Assembly: GCA_016875015.1 (NCBI GenBank)
Contig: VGSJ01000006.1
Location: 1 to 63,660 of the forward strand
Direction of reading: 5' to 3'
Length of the DNA stretch: 63,660 bases
Source of the DNA: Deltaproteobacteria bacterium
GTDB taxonomy: Bacteria > Desulfobacterota > Desulfobaccia > Desulfobaccales > 0-14-0-80-60-11
Under the pieces are notes generated by a model. It was not told where the DNA came from and made no database searches. It saw only the letters and a list, made by a program, of their open reading frames with translations. Made by a program: the position numbers and the translations under genes. Positions 26,236 through 34,920 of the stretch are shown one piece after another. Position 1 is the stretch's first letter. Every line of letters begins with the position of its first letter.

Positions 26236-27105
26236 TTACCAGTGGTAGGCCAGGCCCGCCACTACTCTATGGGTGGCAAAATCCAGCGTCGTCAGGCCAC
26301 GGCACTCCGTGCCGTTGGGCAGGTAAAAGGGATGAGCTTCAATTTCTATAGCCCATTGGTAGTTGTATTTGTACTCCACGAAAGTGGAGATATGTTTGGT
26401 GATCATGTAGCGCAACCCCGCCATCACATCAATCCCGAAATTTTTGGCCGAGTCCACCTCTTCATACACGACCGAAAAACAGGGGCCAATGCCCACGTAG
26501 GGCTGCAACCGGCCAAAAGGCACCTCCTTATCCGGTAAAAAGCCGTAGCGGCCGACGAGGTGTAGCGCCGTAGTCCAATTTATCCAGAAGTCGTTGGGGA
26601 CGGTACCCACGGTCGCCCCCTGAATGGGTCGGCTCAAAGACAAAGTGCGCCGGTTCACATAGCTATTGTTGACGCCCGACTCCACTTCCAGACCCAGGTA
26701 GGGGATGGTTCGGGTAAAGTAGCCGAACTTCACGCCCCCGGCCAGGGAGTTGGCAAATTGATTGTTACGCAGGGTGACCGCCCCTGAACTGACACTGGCC
26801 CCACCATTGAGGACAACGCCGTTATAGAGAAGATCCTGGCTGGGAGTAAAGGCCACCCCCAAAAAGCCCCCGGCATAAAATTCACCGTTAAGCAGGCGCT
26901 CCTTCCCCCGGCGCGAAGGGAGATTCTCATAGACCCCATAGGCGATCATCGGCGTGGCCAGCAAGCCCAGGATGGTGCAGCCGATGGCCAGATTGGTGTT
27001 CAGCGCCATAACCGGCGTCGGCGCCGGCATCAGGAAACCTATCGTTAACAGTATGATGACAAACCCCGGCCCCCATTTTCTGTGATTCCTGCGCCCTCCG
27101 TGCAT
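26236..27105 (-). CDS. Outer-membrane beta-barrel protein
   Basis: 289 residues. The N-terminal hydrophobic segment (FVIILLTIGFLMPAPTPVMA) acts as a signal peptide, followed by a second hydrophobic stretch (LAIGCTILGLLATPMIAYGV). From about 75 it alternates short aromatic beta strands (GEFYAGGFLGVAF, LAGGVKFGYF, PYLGLEVESG, LQPYVGIGPCFSVVYE, VMAGLRYMI, FVEYKYNYQW) and ends HRVVAGLAYHW with the terminal aromatic of BamA substrates. It resembles small OmpA/OmpW-like eight-stranded barrels. The extra hydrophobic stretch after the signal is unusual. It is monocistronic with its own promoter and terminator. Confidence 0.72.
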   Translation of the reverse strand: MHGGRRNHRKWGPGFVIILLTIGFLMPAPTPVMALNTNLAIGCTILGLLATPMIAYGVYENLPSRRGKERLLNGEFYAGGFLGVAFTPSQDLLYNGVVLNGGASVSSGAVTLRNNQFANSLAGGVKFGYFTRTIPYLGLEVESGVNNSYVNRRTLSLSRPIQGATVGTVPNDFWINWTTALHLVGRYGFLPDKEVPFGRLQPYVGIGPCFSVVYEEVDSAKNFGIDVMAGLRYMITKHISTFVEYKYNYQWAIEIEAHPFYLPNGTECRGLTTLDFATHRVVAGLAYHW

Positions 27106-27140
27106 TGTCGCCGCCCCCTTGAGACCGTTATAATGGAGTT

Positions 27141-27170
27141 ATTCTAGTGTTTAAGATTGCTTAAAGTCAA
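27141..27170 (-). promoter_or_regulatory. Sigma-70-type promoter of the beta-barrel gene
   Basis: On the minus strand TTGACT (27170-27165), an 18-base spacer and TAGAAT (27146-27141), about 36 bases before the start codon, which has AAGGGGG upstream. Confidence 0.55.
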
Positions 27171-27262
27171 GGGAAAACCGAGGCGGGGCCACCGGGAACG
27201 GCAGTTGCCCCAAAAAGTTCCCCGGGACCGCAACCAGGACGTCCAGGCGCAGGATAATCCTG

Positions 27263-27291
27263 TTGACTCATAGTCGCCGGATTGATAAATT
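27263..27291 (+). promoter_or_regulatory. Sigma-70-type promoter of hisH-hisF
   Basis: TTGACT, a 17-base spacer and TAAATT, about 39 bases before the hisH GTG. Confidence 0.55.
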
Positions 27292-27329
27292 TTACAGTAT
27301 AAGAACCATCTCTCCATTTCAAGGAATCC

Positions 27330-27950
27330 GTGATCGTCATCATCGATTATCAAGCCGGCAACCTCACCAGCGTGGTCCGGTCTCTCAAAGCCCTGGGGGT
27401 GGAGGGTACGGTGACCCAGGACCCGGCGGTGGTGGCCCAGGCTACCCGCGTCATTTTCCCCGGGGTGGGAGCGGCCGGCAAGGCCATGGCGACGCTCCGG
27501 GAGCTGGGTCTGGATCAGGCCCTGCGCCGGAGTTTGGCGCGCGGCATCCCCATCCTGGGCATCTGCCTGGGGGCGCAAGTTATCCTGGCGCGCAGTGAGG
27601 AAAATGATACCGCCTGCCTGGGCCTGTTGCCCGGCCGCACCCTGACGCTCCCTCGCACCGAGGGCTTGAAGATCCCCCACATGGGCTGGAACCGGGTGCG
27701 ATTTCTCAGCGAGCACCGGGTATTTAAGGGATTGCCGGAGGGCGCCGAATACTATTTTGTCCACAGCTACTATCCCGCCCCAGCCCAAACGGCCATGGTG
27801 CTGGGGGTGACGGACCACGGCATTGAGTTTCCCAGCGCCATTGGCTGGCGCAACCTGGTGGCCACCCAGTTTCACCCGGAGAAAAGCGGCCGTTTCGGAC
27901 TGCAGATCCTGGAGAATTTCCTGGTCTGGGACGGCTCCGATGCTGAGTAA
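27330..27950 (+). CDS. hisH: Imidazole glycerol phosphate synthase glutaminase subunit HisH
   Basis: 206 residues. The class I glutamine amidotransferase triad is visible: Cys in [12 protein letters not shown], then His and Glu in [11 protein letters not shown]. The N-terminus [19 protein letters not shown] and the oxyanion loop FPGVGA are canonical. It supplies ammonia to HisF in histidine and purine-linked AICAR synthesis. It starts at GTG with AAGGAA upstream and overlaps hisF by 11 bases. No other his gene is in the window. Confidence 0.95.
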   Translation: MIVIIDYQAGNLTSVVRSLKALGVEGTVTQDPAVVAQATRVIFPGVGAAGKAMATLRELGLDQALRRSLARGIPILGICLGAQVILARSEENDTACLGLLPGRTLTLPRTEGLKIPHMGWNRVRFLSEHRVFKGLPEGAEYYFVHSYYPAPAQTAMVLGVTDHGIEFPSAIGWRNLVATQFHPEKSGRFGLQILENFLVWDGSDAE

Positions 27951-28719
27951 ACGGATTATTCCCTGTCTGGATGTCCGGGACGGCCGGACCACCAAGGGCA
28001 TCAAATTCAGGAACAATGTGGATATCGGGGACCCGGTGGCCATGGCCCGGCTCTATTATGAAGCCGGGGCCGACGAACTGGTCTTTTACGATATCACCGC
28101 CTCCAGTGACCGCCGGAACATCATGATCGACGTGGTCCGCCGGGTGGCGGCGGAGATCCTCATCCCTTTTTCGGTGGGCGGCGGCATCCGGAACCTCAAC
28201 GACATGCGGGACGTCCTCTTGGCCGGCGCCGAGAAGGTGAGCGTCAACAGCGCCGCCATCCTGGATCCCGCGCTGATCACCGCGGGGGCCCAGGCCTTCG
28301 GCAGCCAGTGCATCGTCTTGGGCATGGACGTGAAAGGGGTCCCCCCCTCCCTGACGACCCCCTCGGGTTATGAAATGGTGATTCACGGGGGCCGCACCCC
28401 CATGGGGATCGACGCCCTCTGGTGGGCCCAGGAGGCGGTGCGGCTGGGAGCCGGGGAAATCTGCCTCAACTCCATCGATGCCGACGGCACCCAGGCGGGT
28501 TATGAACTGACCCTTACCCGGATGATTTCCGAAGCCGTGCCCATCCCGGTGATTGCCTCGGGCGGCGCCGGCGCCCCCGAGCACCTCCACCAGGTTCTTG
28601 CCCAGGGTCGGGCGGATGCCGCGCTCATTGCTTCCATGGTCCATTTCGGCGCCTATACCATTAAAGGCATTAAAGACTATCTGGCCCAGCGCGGCATTCC
28701 GGTTCGCCTGGTCTGGTAA
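27940..28719 (+). CDS. hisF: Imidazole glycerol phosphate synthase cyclase subunit HisF
   Basis: 259 residues. The TIM-barrel cyclase starts [20 protein letters not shown] with the catalytic Asp at about 11, then [39 protein letters not shown] and [16 protein letters not shown]. The start is set at the ATG overlapping hisH; an open frame 39 codons longer runs through hisH and is not used. With hisH it forms the IGP synthase complex. Confidence 0.95.
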   Translation: MLSKRIIPCLDVRDGRTTKGIKFRNNVDIGDPVAMARLYYEAGADELVFYDITASSDRRNIMIDVVRRVAAEILIPFSVGGGIRNLNDMRDVLLAGAEKVSVNSAAILDPALITAGAQAFGSQCIVLGMDVKGVPPSLTTPSGYEMVIHGGRTPMGIDALWWAQEAVRLGAGEICLNSIDADGTQAGYELTLTRMISEAVPIPVIASGGAGAPEHLHQVLAQGRADAALIASMVHFGAYTIKGIKDYLAQRGIPVRLVW

Positions 28720-28768
28720 AAACATGAACCCGACACGGGTTGGAAACCTGTGCCACCCTCCAGGAAGG

Positions 28769-29749
28769 ATGCCCTTGAACGATCAGTTCGACATGAAGGT
28801 GGCCGATTTTCCGGAAGAGCTGCCGGAAATTCTGGAACCCGAGATCGAGGCGGACGTCGAAGACCCCGAGGTCACTCTTCCGGTTCTCAGCGATCTCGAC
28901 CTGGTGCAGCGCTATATCCGAGAGGCGAACCGCTTTGCCCTGCTCACCCCGGAGGAGGAAAAAGCCCTCACGGCCCACTATCATGAGACCGGCGACCGGG
29001 AAACCGGCTCCCGCTTGATCACCAGCAACCTGAGGTTGGTGATCAAGATTGCCCTGGATTTCCAGAAATACTGGATGAAAAACCTCCTGGACCTTATCCA
29101 GGAAGGCAACATCGGCCTGATGCATGCCATCAGGAAATTCGACCCCTACCGGGGCATCAAGCTCTCCTACTATGCTTCCTTCTGGATCAAGGCTTACATT
29201 CTCAAGTTCATCATGGACAACTGGAAGCTGGTGAAGATCGGCACTACGCAGTCTCAACGCAAACTCTTTTACAACCTGAAACGGGAGAAGGAGAAACTCC
29301 GGTCCCAGGGGTTTGAGCCGGGACCCAAACTCCTGGCCGAGGTCTTGAACGTGCGGGAGGAGGAAGTCATCGAGATGGACCAGCGCCTGGGGGCCTGGGA
29401 GCTATCCCTGGACGCCCCCTTGAAGGAAGGCTCCGATGAATATCACAAGAATTTCCTGCCCGCCAGCGAGCCCCAGGTGGAAGAAATGTTGGCCGATGCG
29501 GAACTGAAAAACCTGTTCCGCCGGAAGCTTTCGGAGTTCCGCACCGAACTCAACGACAAGGAACTGGATATTTTAGACTTACGCCTGTTAGCGGAAAAGC
29601 CCATGACCCTGCAGGATATCGGGGTCCGCCATCAAATCTCCCGGGAGCGGGTGCGTCAGATTGAGGACCGCCTCATTAAACGATTGCGTCAATATCTCAA
29701 AAATGAAATCGCCGACTGGGAAGATTATCAGACCCAGATGGGGGATTAG
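28769..29749 (+). CDS. rpoH: RNA polymerase sigma-32 family factor (RpoH-like)
   Basis: 326 residues. Sigma region 2 is LVIKIALDFQKYWMKNLLDL, IQEGNIGLMHAIRKFDPYRG and YYASFWIKAYILKFIM. The RpoH box QSQRKLFYNLKREK follows, and region 4.2 is LQDIGVRHQISRERVRQIED. This makes a heat-shock sigma factor the best call. The N-terminal 55 residues are acidic and unusual. The ATG at 28769 has AGGAAGG almost touching it; a TTG at 28775 with better spacing is an alternative. It follows hisF by 49 bases, with a small GGTTGGAAACC hairpin between. It may direct transcription of chaperone genes such as the window's dnaJ and hsp20. Confidence 0.88.
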   Translation: MPLNDQFDMKVADFPEELPEILEPEIEADVEDPEVTLPVLSDLDLVQRYIREANRFALLTPEEEKALTAHYHETGDRETGSRLITSNLRLVIKIALDFQKYWMKNLLDLIQEGNIGLMHAIRKFDPYRGIKLSYYASFWIKAYILKFIMDNWKLVKIGTTQSQRKLFYNLKREKEKLRSQGFEPGPKLLAEVLNVREEEVIEMDQRLGAWELSLDAPLKEGSDEYHKNFLPASEPQVEEMLADAELKNLFRRKLSEFRTELNDKELDILDLRLLAEKPMTLQDIGVRHQISRERVRQIEDRLIKRLRQYLKNEIADWEDYQTQMGD

Positions 29750-29781
29750 CTGGCCCCGGGGCCGCCTTCCGAGGAACAACT

Positions 29782-31566
29782 TTGCTTAACTGCAAAATCT
29801 TAATGAGCATCAACGGTATGTTGTGCATCCGCGCCTCCTGGTCCCGCATCGTTCTCGGCGGGATCCTGGGGGTTTCCTTGTGCCTGGCAGTCATGGGGTG
29901 CGCCTCCCTGGGTCGGATGGCCCCCACCGGAACCGGGTTCGAAACCACGCCGGAAACCCCCAAAAGTCTGTCGTATTACCACTTCCTCAAGGCCCAACAA
30001 CGGCTGGTGGCCGATGACACGGCGGGGGCCATCCGGGAATATGAGACGGCCATAAAAAATGATCCCGACTCGCCGTTTTTGGAGATGGAACTGGCCGCCC
30101 TCTACCAACGCCAGGGCGATGTGAAGCAAGCCCTGGCTCACGCCGAAAAATCCCTCCGGTTGGATCCCAAGCAGCAAGAGGCATATTTTCTCCTGGCCAG
30201 CCTGCACGTGGGCCTGAACCAGTTGGATGAGGCTACTCGGGAATACGAACACATCCTCACGTTAGACCCGGAAAACCGGGAAGCCCGCCTCTTCCTGGCC
30301 ACCCTTTACGCCCAACAGCGGCGGTATCCCAAAGCCATTCGCACCGTCCAGGAACTCTTGCGCCTGGACCCTCAACTGATCGTGGGGTACTACTACCTGG
30401 GGCGCATTTACCTGGAAACCGGCCGCCTGGCGGATGCGAAAAAAGAATTCCTGCGGGTCCTCACCATGGACCCCAAATTCGTCCCGGCCATGTTCGATCT
30501 GGGGGCCACCCTGGAACGGGAACGCCAGTACACCCGGGCTTTGTCCATGTATCGCCGCATCCTGCGCGCCCACCCCCGGAACAGCAAGGTCTGGGTCAGC
30601 ATCGCCCGCCTCTACCTGATTATGAACCGGTACAGCGATGCCCAGAAGGCCTTCCGCCAGGTCAAGGAGTTGGAGCGGAATGATCCCGCCGCTGACTTCA
30701 ATATCGCCCTGATCTGCCTGGAGCAAAAGCTGCCGGACGACGCCATCCGCCTCTTCCGCCCCCTTTTGGGCCTGCCCCGCTACCAAGAACGGGCCCGCTA
30801 CTATATCGCCATGGCCCTGGAGGAAAAGGGCGACCTGAAGGCGGCCGCCCTGGAGTATCAACTGGTGGACCGGGAATCCGAACATTTCATCCAGGCGCGC
30901 CTCAGGATGGCCTATCTCACCTTTCAAACGGGCAACAAAGAGCGGGCCCGGCAGATCCTTAACGACCTCCTGACCCAGGCCCCCAAACAGGAAGAGGTCT
31001 ATCTCACCAACTCCTATTTTTACGAAGAAGACAACCAGTGGGACCTGGCCATCCAGGCCCTCACCGCCGGGCTGGGAAAGGTGGAGCGGCCCCGGGAAAT
31101 CTATTTCCGCCTGGCAGTACTGTATGAAAAACAGAATAATCGCCCCGAAAGTATCCAGCAGATCAAGAAAGTCCTGGAACTGGACCCGAATAATGCCGAT
31201 GCCCTAAATTTCCTCGGCTACTCCTACGCCGAAGCCGGGGTAAACCTGGATGAGGCTGAAAAGCTGGTCCGGGAGGCCCTGCGGGCCAAACCCGACAGCG
31301 GCCACATCATTGATAGCCTCGGGTGGGTCTATTATAAAAAAGGCCAGTACGACAAGGCGGCGGCGGAGTTGGAGCGGGCGCACCGCATCATGCCCCAGGA
31401 CGGCACCGTGGCCGAGCATTTGGGAGACGCCTATTTCCAGATGAAGCGCTACCGGGACGCCCTGCGCATCTACCGCCGGGCCCTGGTTATGGATAATGCC
31501 AACGCCTCGGCCCTGCGGAAGAAAATCAATCAGGTGGAAATCATCTTGAAAGGGCCAGCCCATTGA
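29782..31566 (+). CDS. TPR-repeat lipoprotein
   Basis: 594 residues. The N-terminal hydrophobic segment (IVLGGILGVSLCLAVMGC) ends in a lipobox Cys at about 40. At least ten TPR units follow, e.g. YHFLKAQQRLVADDTAGAIR, SPFLEMELAALYQRQGDVKQ, VGYYYLGRIYLETGRLADAK and NFLGYSYAEAGVNLDEAEKL. It is probably a periplasmic-facing scaffold for assembly or secretion machinery. The TTG at 29782 has GAGG seven bases upstream; ATG at 29803 or 29818 is possible. Its stop overlaps the next gene's TTG. The DUF4292 partner suggests a lipoprotein-trafficking role (inference). Confidence 0.82.
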   Translation: MLNCKILMSINGMLCIRASWSRIVLGGILGVSLCLAVMGCASLGRMAPTGTGFETTPETPKSLSYYHFLKAQQRLVADDTAGAIREYETAIKNDPDSPFLEMELAALYQRQGDVKQALAHAEKSLRLDPKQQEAYFLLASLHVGLNQLDEATREYEHILTLDPENREARLFLATLYAQQRRYPKAIRTVQELLRLDPQLIVGYYYLGRIYLETGRLADAKKEFLRVLTMDPKFVPAMFDLGATLERERQYTRALSMYRRILRAHPRNSKVWVSIARLYLIMNRYSDAQKAFRQVKELERNDPAADFNIALICLEQKLPDDAIRLFRPLLGLPRYQERARYYIAMALEEKGDLKAAALEYQLVDRESEHFIQARLRMAYLTFQTGNKERARQILNDLLTQAPKQEEVYLTNSYFYEEDNQWDLAIQALTAGLGKVERPREIYFRLAVLYEKQNNRPESIQQIKKVLELDPNNADALNFLGYSYAEAGVNLDEAEKLVREALRAKPDSGHIIDSLGWVYYKKGQYDKAAAELERAHRIMPQDGTVAEHLGDAYFQMKRYRDALRIYRRALVMDNANASALRKKINQVEIILKGPAH

Positions 31567-32351
31567 AACTCAGAACTTTTTCATGGCTGGCGCTGGTGGC
31601 GCTCCTCTGGTCGGCAGGCTGCCGGGCCCTGCCGCCGGCCCCGCCGCCGGTGGCGGTTGTTTCCCAGGAAGAACTGCTCGCCCGTCTGCAGGCCCGGCAA
31701 GAACGGGTTCAATCTTTCCAGGCCAAAGGCCGCATCACTTTCCTGTCCCCGCAGCAGAATTATTCCGGCACGGCCTGGCTCACGGGTCAACTGCCCGCCA
31801 GTCTCAAGGTTGATGTCCTGGATTTCCTGGGCCGCACCATCCTGAGCTTCGCCACCGACGGCGCCGAGGTTAAGGTGCTGTCTCCCGGGGAAAACAAATT
31901 GTTTCAGGGCCCCGCCACTCCCCGGAATCTGGCTGCCTTCATTCCCCCCACCGTCAGCCTGCCCCAGGCCCTGCGCCTGCTGGTGGGGGCCCTGCCTTTG
32001 AGCCAGGGACCCCCCCAGAATTTCGAATATGAAGCCGCCGCGGGCCGTTACCGCTTGGAGTGGCGCCAGGGCGGCGCCCTGACCGAACGCCTGTGGGTTG
32101 CAGCCCAGGGTCTTTACCCCTTGCAAGAAGAGTGGTTCGGCGGCGCCCCGGAACCGCAATTTACCGCGGAGCTGGCCAACTTCGGCGCTCTGGCGCCCGA
32201 CCTGCCCGAAAAAATCACCCTGAAGACTTCCACGCCTAAAATGGAAATGCGCCTGGTGTATCGCGACCTTAAGCTCAATCCGCCCCTGACCCCGGTTGAG
32301 CTGACCCTAACGCCCCCCCCCGGCGTGGTCCAGGTGCCCATGGGAAGATAG
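31563..32351 (+). CDS. DUF4292/LolB-like lipoprotein
   Basis: 262 residues. The signal peptide with lipobox is WLALVALLWSAGC. The mature region has VQSFQAKGRITFLSPQQNYS and PASLKVDVLDFLGRTILSFA, the DUF4292 pattern related to LolA/LolB folds that carry lipoproteins. The Pro-rich segment after the lipobox is a linker. It starts with TTG overlapping the TPR gene (TTGA). A role in outer-membrane lipoprotein delivery is inferred from the fold only. Confidence 0.75.
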   Translation: MKLRTFSWLALVALLWSAGCRALPPAPPPVAVVSQEELLARLQARQERVQSFQAKGRITFLSPQQNYSGTAWLTGQLPASLKVDVLDFLGRTILSFATDGAEVKVLSPGENKLFQGPATPRNLAAFIPPTVSLPQALRLLVGALPLSQGPPQNFEYEAAAGRYRLEWRQGGALTERLWVAAQGLYPLQEEWFGGAPEPQFTAELANFGALAPDLPEKITLKTSTPKMEMRLVYRDLKLNPPLTPVELTLTPPPGVVQVPMGR

Positions 32352-32522
32352 CTGTCAGCTGTCAAGGCCGTAGGGCGGGAAAGCGAAGCGCATCCCGCCT
32401 TTAGCGTTCTCAGGCTGCCAGGCTGGGGTGGGGGTGAAATTGCTGGGCATTGCTTCAACCTATAAGGGATAAGGGGGAGAGGGAAGGAGTCTTTTGTCAA
32501 TTAATTCAGGGTTTCTAACTCT
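32352..32522. repeat. Spacer with GTAGGGCGGGAAAGCGAAGC-type hairpin
   Basis: Contains TAGGGCGGGAAAGC followed by CGCATCCCGCC (about 32371-32399), an inverted repeat of the type seen in many intergenic REP families. No gene and no clear promoter. Confidence 0.5.
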
Positions 32523-33017
32523 ATGAACTTCCTGGTGGATCAGCCCCTGGGCGGGCTGGCCAAGTGGCTGCGTTTCTGCGGCTTCGACGCCACCCTCATG
32601 CGCCTGGCCCCGGATAAGCCCGGGAGCTGGCCGCCCTCCCAGCCCCAGACTCACATCCTGACCCGGCAGGCAGCCTGCCAGCGTCTCAAGCGGCCTGATC
32701 TCCTGGTGCTGGCCGCGCCCGACCCCGAGGGCCAGTTGGCCGAGGTGATCCGGCGCCTGCGCCTGGCGCCCCGCCTATTCAAGCCCCTGAGCCGTTGCCG
32801 CCACTGCAACGATCCCCTCGCCCCCCTCAACCGGGACCAGGTCCAGGGCCGGGTGTCAGAGCATGTCTTCCTGCACCACCGCCGGTTCTACGAATGCCCC
32901 CGCTGCCACCGGGTTTACTGGCCCGGCAGCCACATCCAGGGAATCACCGGCACCTTGCGGGACCAACTAAACCAACTGGAGCAACTGGGAGACCGGGGCG
33001 ACGACCCTGAGAATTAA
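32523..33017 (+). CDS. Mut7-C RNase domain protein with zinc ribbon
   Basis: 164 residues. The Mut7-C/DUF82 PIN-like fold opens with MNFLVDQPLGGLAKWLRFCG, continues with ILTRQAACQ and PDPEGQLAEVIRRL, and ends in a four-Cys zinc ribbon: CRHCNDPL then YECPRCHRVYWPGSH. The early Asp and later acidic residues would form the nuclease centre. The predicted role is RNA cleavage; the target is unknown. It appears to be a separate transcription unit. Confidence 0.82.
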   Translation: MNFLVDQPLGGLAKWLRFCGFDATLMRLAPDKPGSWPPSQPQTHILTRQAACQRLKRPDLLVLAAPDPEGQLAEVIRRLRLAPRLFKPLSRCRHCNDPLAPLNRDQVQGRVSEHVFLHHRRFYECPRCHRVYWPGSHIQGITGTLRDQLNQLEQLGDRGDDPEN

Positions 33018-33045
33018 CGAGCACTAATTTTCGGCGCTTTTGAGA

Positions 33046-33074
33046 TTGCACCGGCCCCTTCCCGACCCTATAGT
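33046..33074 (+). promoter_or_regulatory. Sigma-70-type promoter of the 33176 gene
   Basis: TTGCAC, a 17-base spacer and TATAGT, about 100 bases upstream of the start codon, leaving a leader of about 95 bases. Confidence 0.55.
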
Positions 33075-33175
33075 AAATATTGAAGAAAAAGTGCCTGGGG
33101 CCGGATAACCATCTCCGGTTGCCTTCCAACGCCGGGTTTCCCTCCCGGTTCCTGCCTCCGGGAAAGGAGTTATGC

Positions 33176-33595
33176 ATGAGCGCCGATTATAAAAGTTTGG
33201 CTCTTAAGGGACTCAAGGGCGCCTGGCGGTACGCCAGGACCCTGGCCCTCAATACGCTGCGCCGGGGTCTGATCCTGGGCCGCTACACCCTGGCCTGCTG
33301 GCAAAAGCAGAGCGTTAATCGGGCCATGCGCCGATTGGGGGAGCAGTTCTTTCAGGCGCTGGAACGGGGCGAGACCAACCCATTGGTGGTGAATGAAGTG
33401 AGCGATGCGGTCCAAAAGGCGAAGGATTTAAAAGAGGTCAAGGACAAGAATTATCAGGCCGTGGCCGCCATCCGGGACAAAATCCGGGCCGCCTGGGCTA
33501 AGGAACCCCCGCCGGCGCCCGCCCCGGAACCGCCACCCGAGGCCGCCGAGCCAGTTGGGGAAGCTGAGAAGCCCCAGGAGCCTGCGGCTCAGTAG
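33176..33595 (+). CDS. Small helical protein with Pro/Glu/Ala-rich tail, function unknown
   Basis: 139 residues, not recognised. The first 50 residues are basic and hydrophobic (GLKGAWRYARTLALNTLRRG, LILGRYTLACWQKQSVNRAM), possibly amphipathic and membrane-associated. The middle is a charged coiled coil (VQKAKDLKEVKDKNYQ) and the last 35 residues are Pro/Ala/Glu-rich and disordered. The ATG has AGGAG six bases upstream; a longer frame starting at 33080 is not supported by a ribosome site. No informative neighbours. The strong promoter suggests it is well expressed. Confidence 0.6.
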   Translation: MSADYKSLALKGLKGAWRYARTLALNTLRRGLILGRYTLACWQKQSVNRAMRRLGEQFFQALERGETNPLVVNEVSDAVQKAKDLKEVKDKNYQAVAAIRDKIRAAWAKEPPPAPAPEPPPEAAEPVGEAEKPQEPAAQ

Positions 33596-33844
33596 GATTT
33601 TGCTATCCTGGTCTGAAAAGTTCTTGGTGGCACCGGTATCTTACCGGTGCAGGGGCACAGGTTGAAAACCTGTGCCACCAATGCCAGGCGCTTTTCTAGG
33701 CCAGACTGTGGCCTTCTCCGCCTGTGCTCTATGTGGGGCGCCTGGCGCACCTCTGGCGGACCCGGAGCCCCGCCCCACCGGATTCTTCATGGTTTTTAGG
33801 TGCGCCGCAGGCTCATGAACGACTGCAAATTACCTTATCTGCCC
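33596..33844. repeat. Convergent intergenic spacer with tandem hairpins
   Basis: Two nested palindromes: GGCACCGGTATCTTACCGGT (about 33628-33650) and GGCACAGGTTGAAAACCTGT with GCC (about 33654-33677). It lies between convergent genes and could terminate both, although no clear T-run is present. Confidence 0.5.
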
Positions 33845-34336
33845 TCACTCCGCCCCGCACTCCGCCGGGCTGCCCCGGAGTTTTTCCAGGGCGTGGGGCA
33901 GGGCCGGCGCCACCGCCGCCAGGTTCTCCCGGGCCCCCTTGGGACTGCCGGGGAGGTTGATAATCAGGGTGCGGCCCCGGATCACCGCCACCCCCCGGGA
34001 GAGCATGGCGTGGGGGGTTATGGCCAGGCCCGCGGCCCGCATGGCCTCGGGGATGCCCGGCACCAGGCGCTGGGCCACGGCCAGCGTGGCCTCCGGGGTG
34101 GTGTCCCGGGGGCTCAGGCCCGTCCCCCCGGTGGTCAGGATCAGGTCCAGGCCATCGTCGTCGCTCCAGGCCTTAAGTTGCGCCGCAATGGCCTCCGGCT
34201 CGTCGGGCGCCACCTGGTAGGCGGCTATCTCATAGCACCGGGGGTCGAGCAACCGGCCCAGTTCAGGCCCGGCGGTGTCGGCCCGCTCCCCCGCGTGCCC
34301 CTTGTCACTGACGGTCAGGATGCCCACCCGGAACAT
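33845..34336 (-). CDS. MogA/MoaB-like molybdopterin biosynthesis protein
   Basis: 163 residues. MFRVGILTVSDKGHAGERAD, LILTTGGTGLSPRDTTPEAT and LPGSPKGARENL are the MogA/MoaB signature; the TTGGTG and DTTPE residues bind molybdopterin. It adenylates MPT before Mo/W insertion. The start ATG overlaps the MOSC gene end by 32 bases, unusually long for an operon but with both frames intact. Other Mo cofactor genes are not in the window. Confidence 0.88.
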   Translation of the reverse strand: MFRVGILTVSDKGHAGERADTAGPELGRLLDPRCYEIAAYQVAPDEPEAIAAQLKAWSDDDGLDLILTTGGTGLSPRDTTPEATLAVAQRLVPGIPEAMRAAGLAITPHAMLSRGVAVIRGRTLIINLPGSPKGARENLAAVAPALPHALEKLRGSPAECGAE

Positions 34337-34811
34337 CCGTCACCTCGATGGTATCGCCGGGCTTGACCAGGCCGTCTTTCAACACCCTTGCAAAAACCCC
34401 TTCCCGGGGCATGACGCAGTCCCCCACCTGCTCCCGGATGGCGCAGCCCTTGTGGCAGGCCTTGCCGATCTGGGTGATTTCCAACTCCACCGTATCGCCC
34501 ACCTTGAGCCGGGTCCCCACCGGCAGGTCCATGACCGCCAGGCCCTCCACGGTGAGGTTCTCGGCAAAATCGCCGGGCGCAACCTTTGCCCCCGCGGCCA
34601 CCATCTTGTCGATGCTCGCCTGGGCCAGGAGGCTCACCTGGCGGATGCCGCCTTCGGCGTGGGCGTCGCCGGCCAGGCCGTGCTCCTTCACCAGCCGGGC
34701 CTGGTCCACGTTGCGCTTGACCACGCCCTTGCGGTCGCTGACGGAGACCGCATTGATGCGGCCGCGTTGCCCCGGGGCGGGAGGCGTTGTTGGTGAGTTT
34801 TCTAAAGTCAT
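34305..34811 (-). CDS. MOSC domain protein
   Basis: 168 residues. The MOSC core is VKRNVDQARLVKEHGLAGDA, RQVSLLAQASIDKM, FAENLTVEGLAVMDLPVGTR and the Cys-rich GKACHKGCAIREQVGDCVM. MOSC proteins bind or sulfurate Mo cofactors; stand-alone MOSC genes next to mogA are common in Desulfobacterota. The N-terminal 15 residues are Pro/Gly-rich and poorly supported. Confidence 0.88.
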   Translation of the reverse strand: MTLENSPTTPPAPGQRGRINAVSVSDRKGVVKRNVDQARLVKEHGLAGDAHAEGGIRQVSLLAQASIDKMVAAGAKVAPGDFAENLTVEGLAVMDLPVGTRLKVGDTVELEITQIGKACHKGCAIREQVGDCVMPREGVFARVLKDGLVKPGDTIEVTDVPGGHPDRQ

Positions 34812-34876
34812 TATGTCTCAATTGGGGGCTTTTTACCCCCGGCTAAACTTCATGGCCGCAGGCGAAAGCACGCGAT

Positions 34877-34902
34877 GGCACAGGCTGGAAGCCTGTGCTA
34901 CC
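34877..34902. repeat. GGCACAGG...CCTGTGCT hairpin repeat
   Basis: GGCACAGGCTGGAAGCCTGT followed by GCTACC, in the 109-base gap between the EF-G-like and MOSC genes. The same core occurs at about 10350 and, with TTGAAAACC or TTGGAAACC loops, at 33654-33677 and 28731-28756. Confidence 0.65.
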
Positions 34903-34920
34903 AACCCCCTGATCCCTGCT

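Noticed and set aside
27330..28719. WbuY/WbuZ-type LPS amidation genes instead of HisH/HisF
   Set aside because: Motifs and lengths are those of the metabolic enzymes and no sugar-nucleotide genes surround them.
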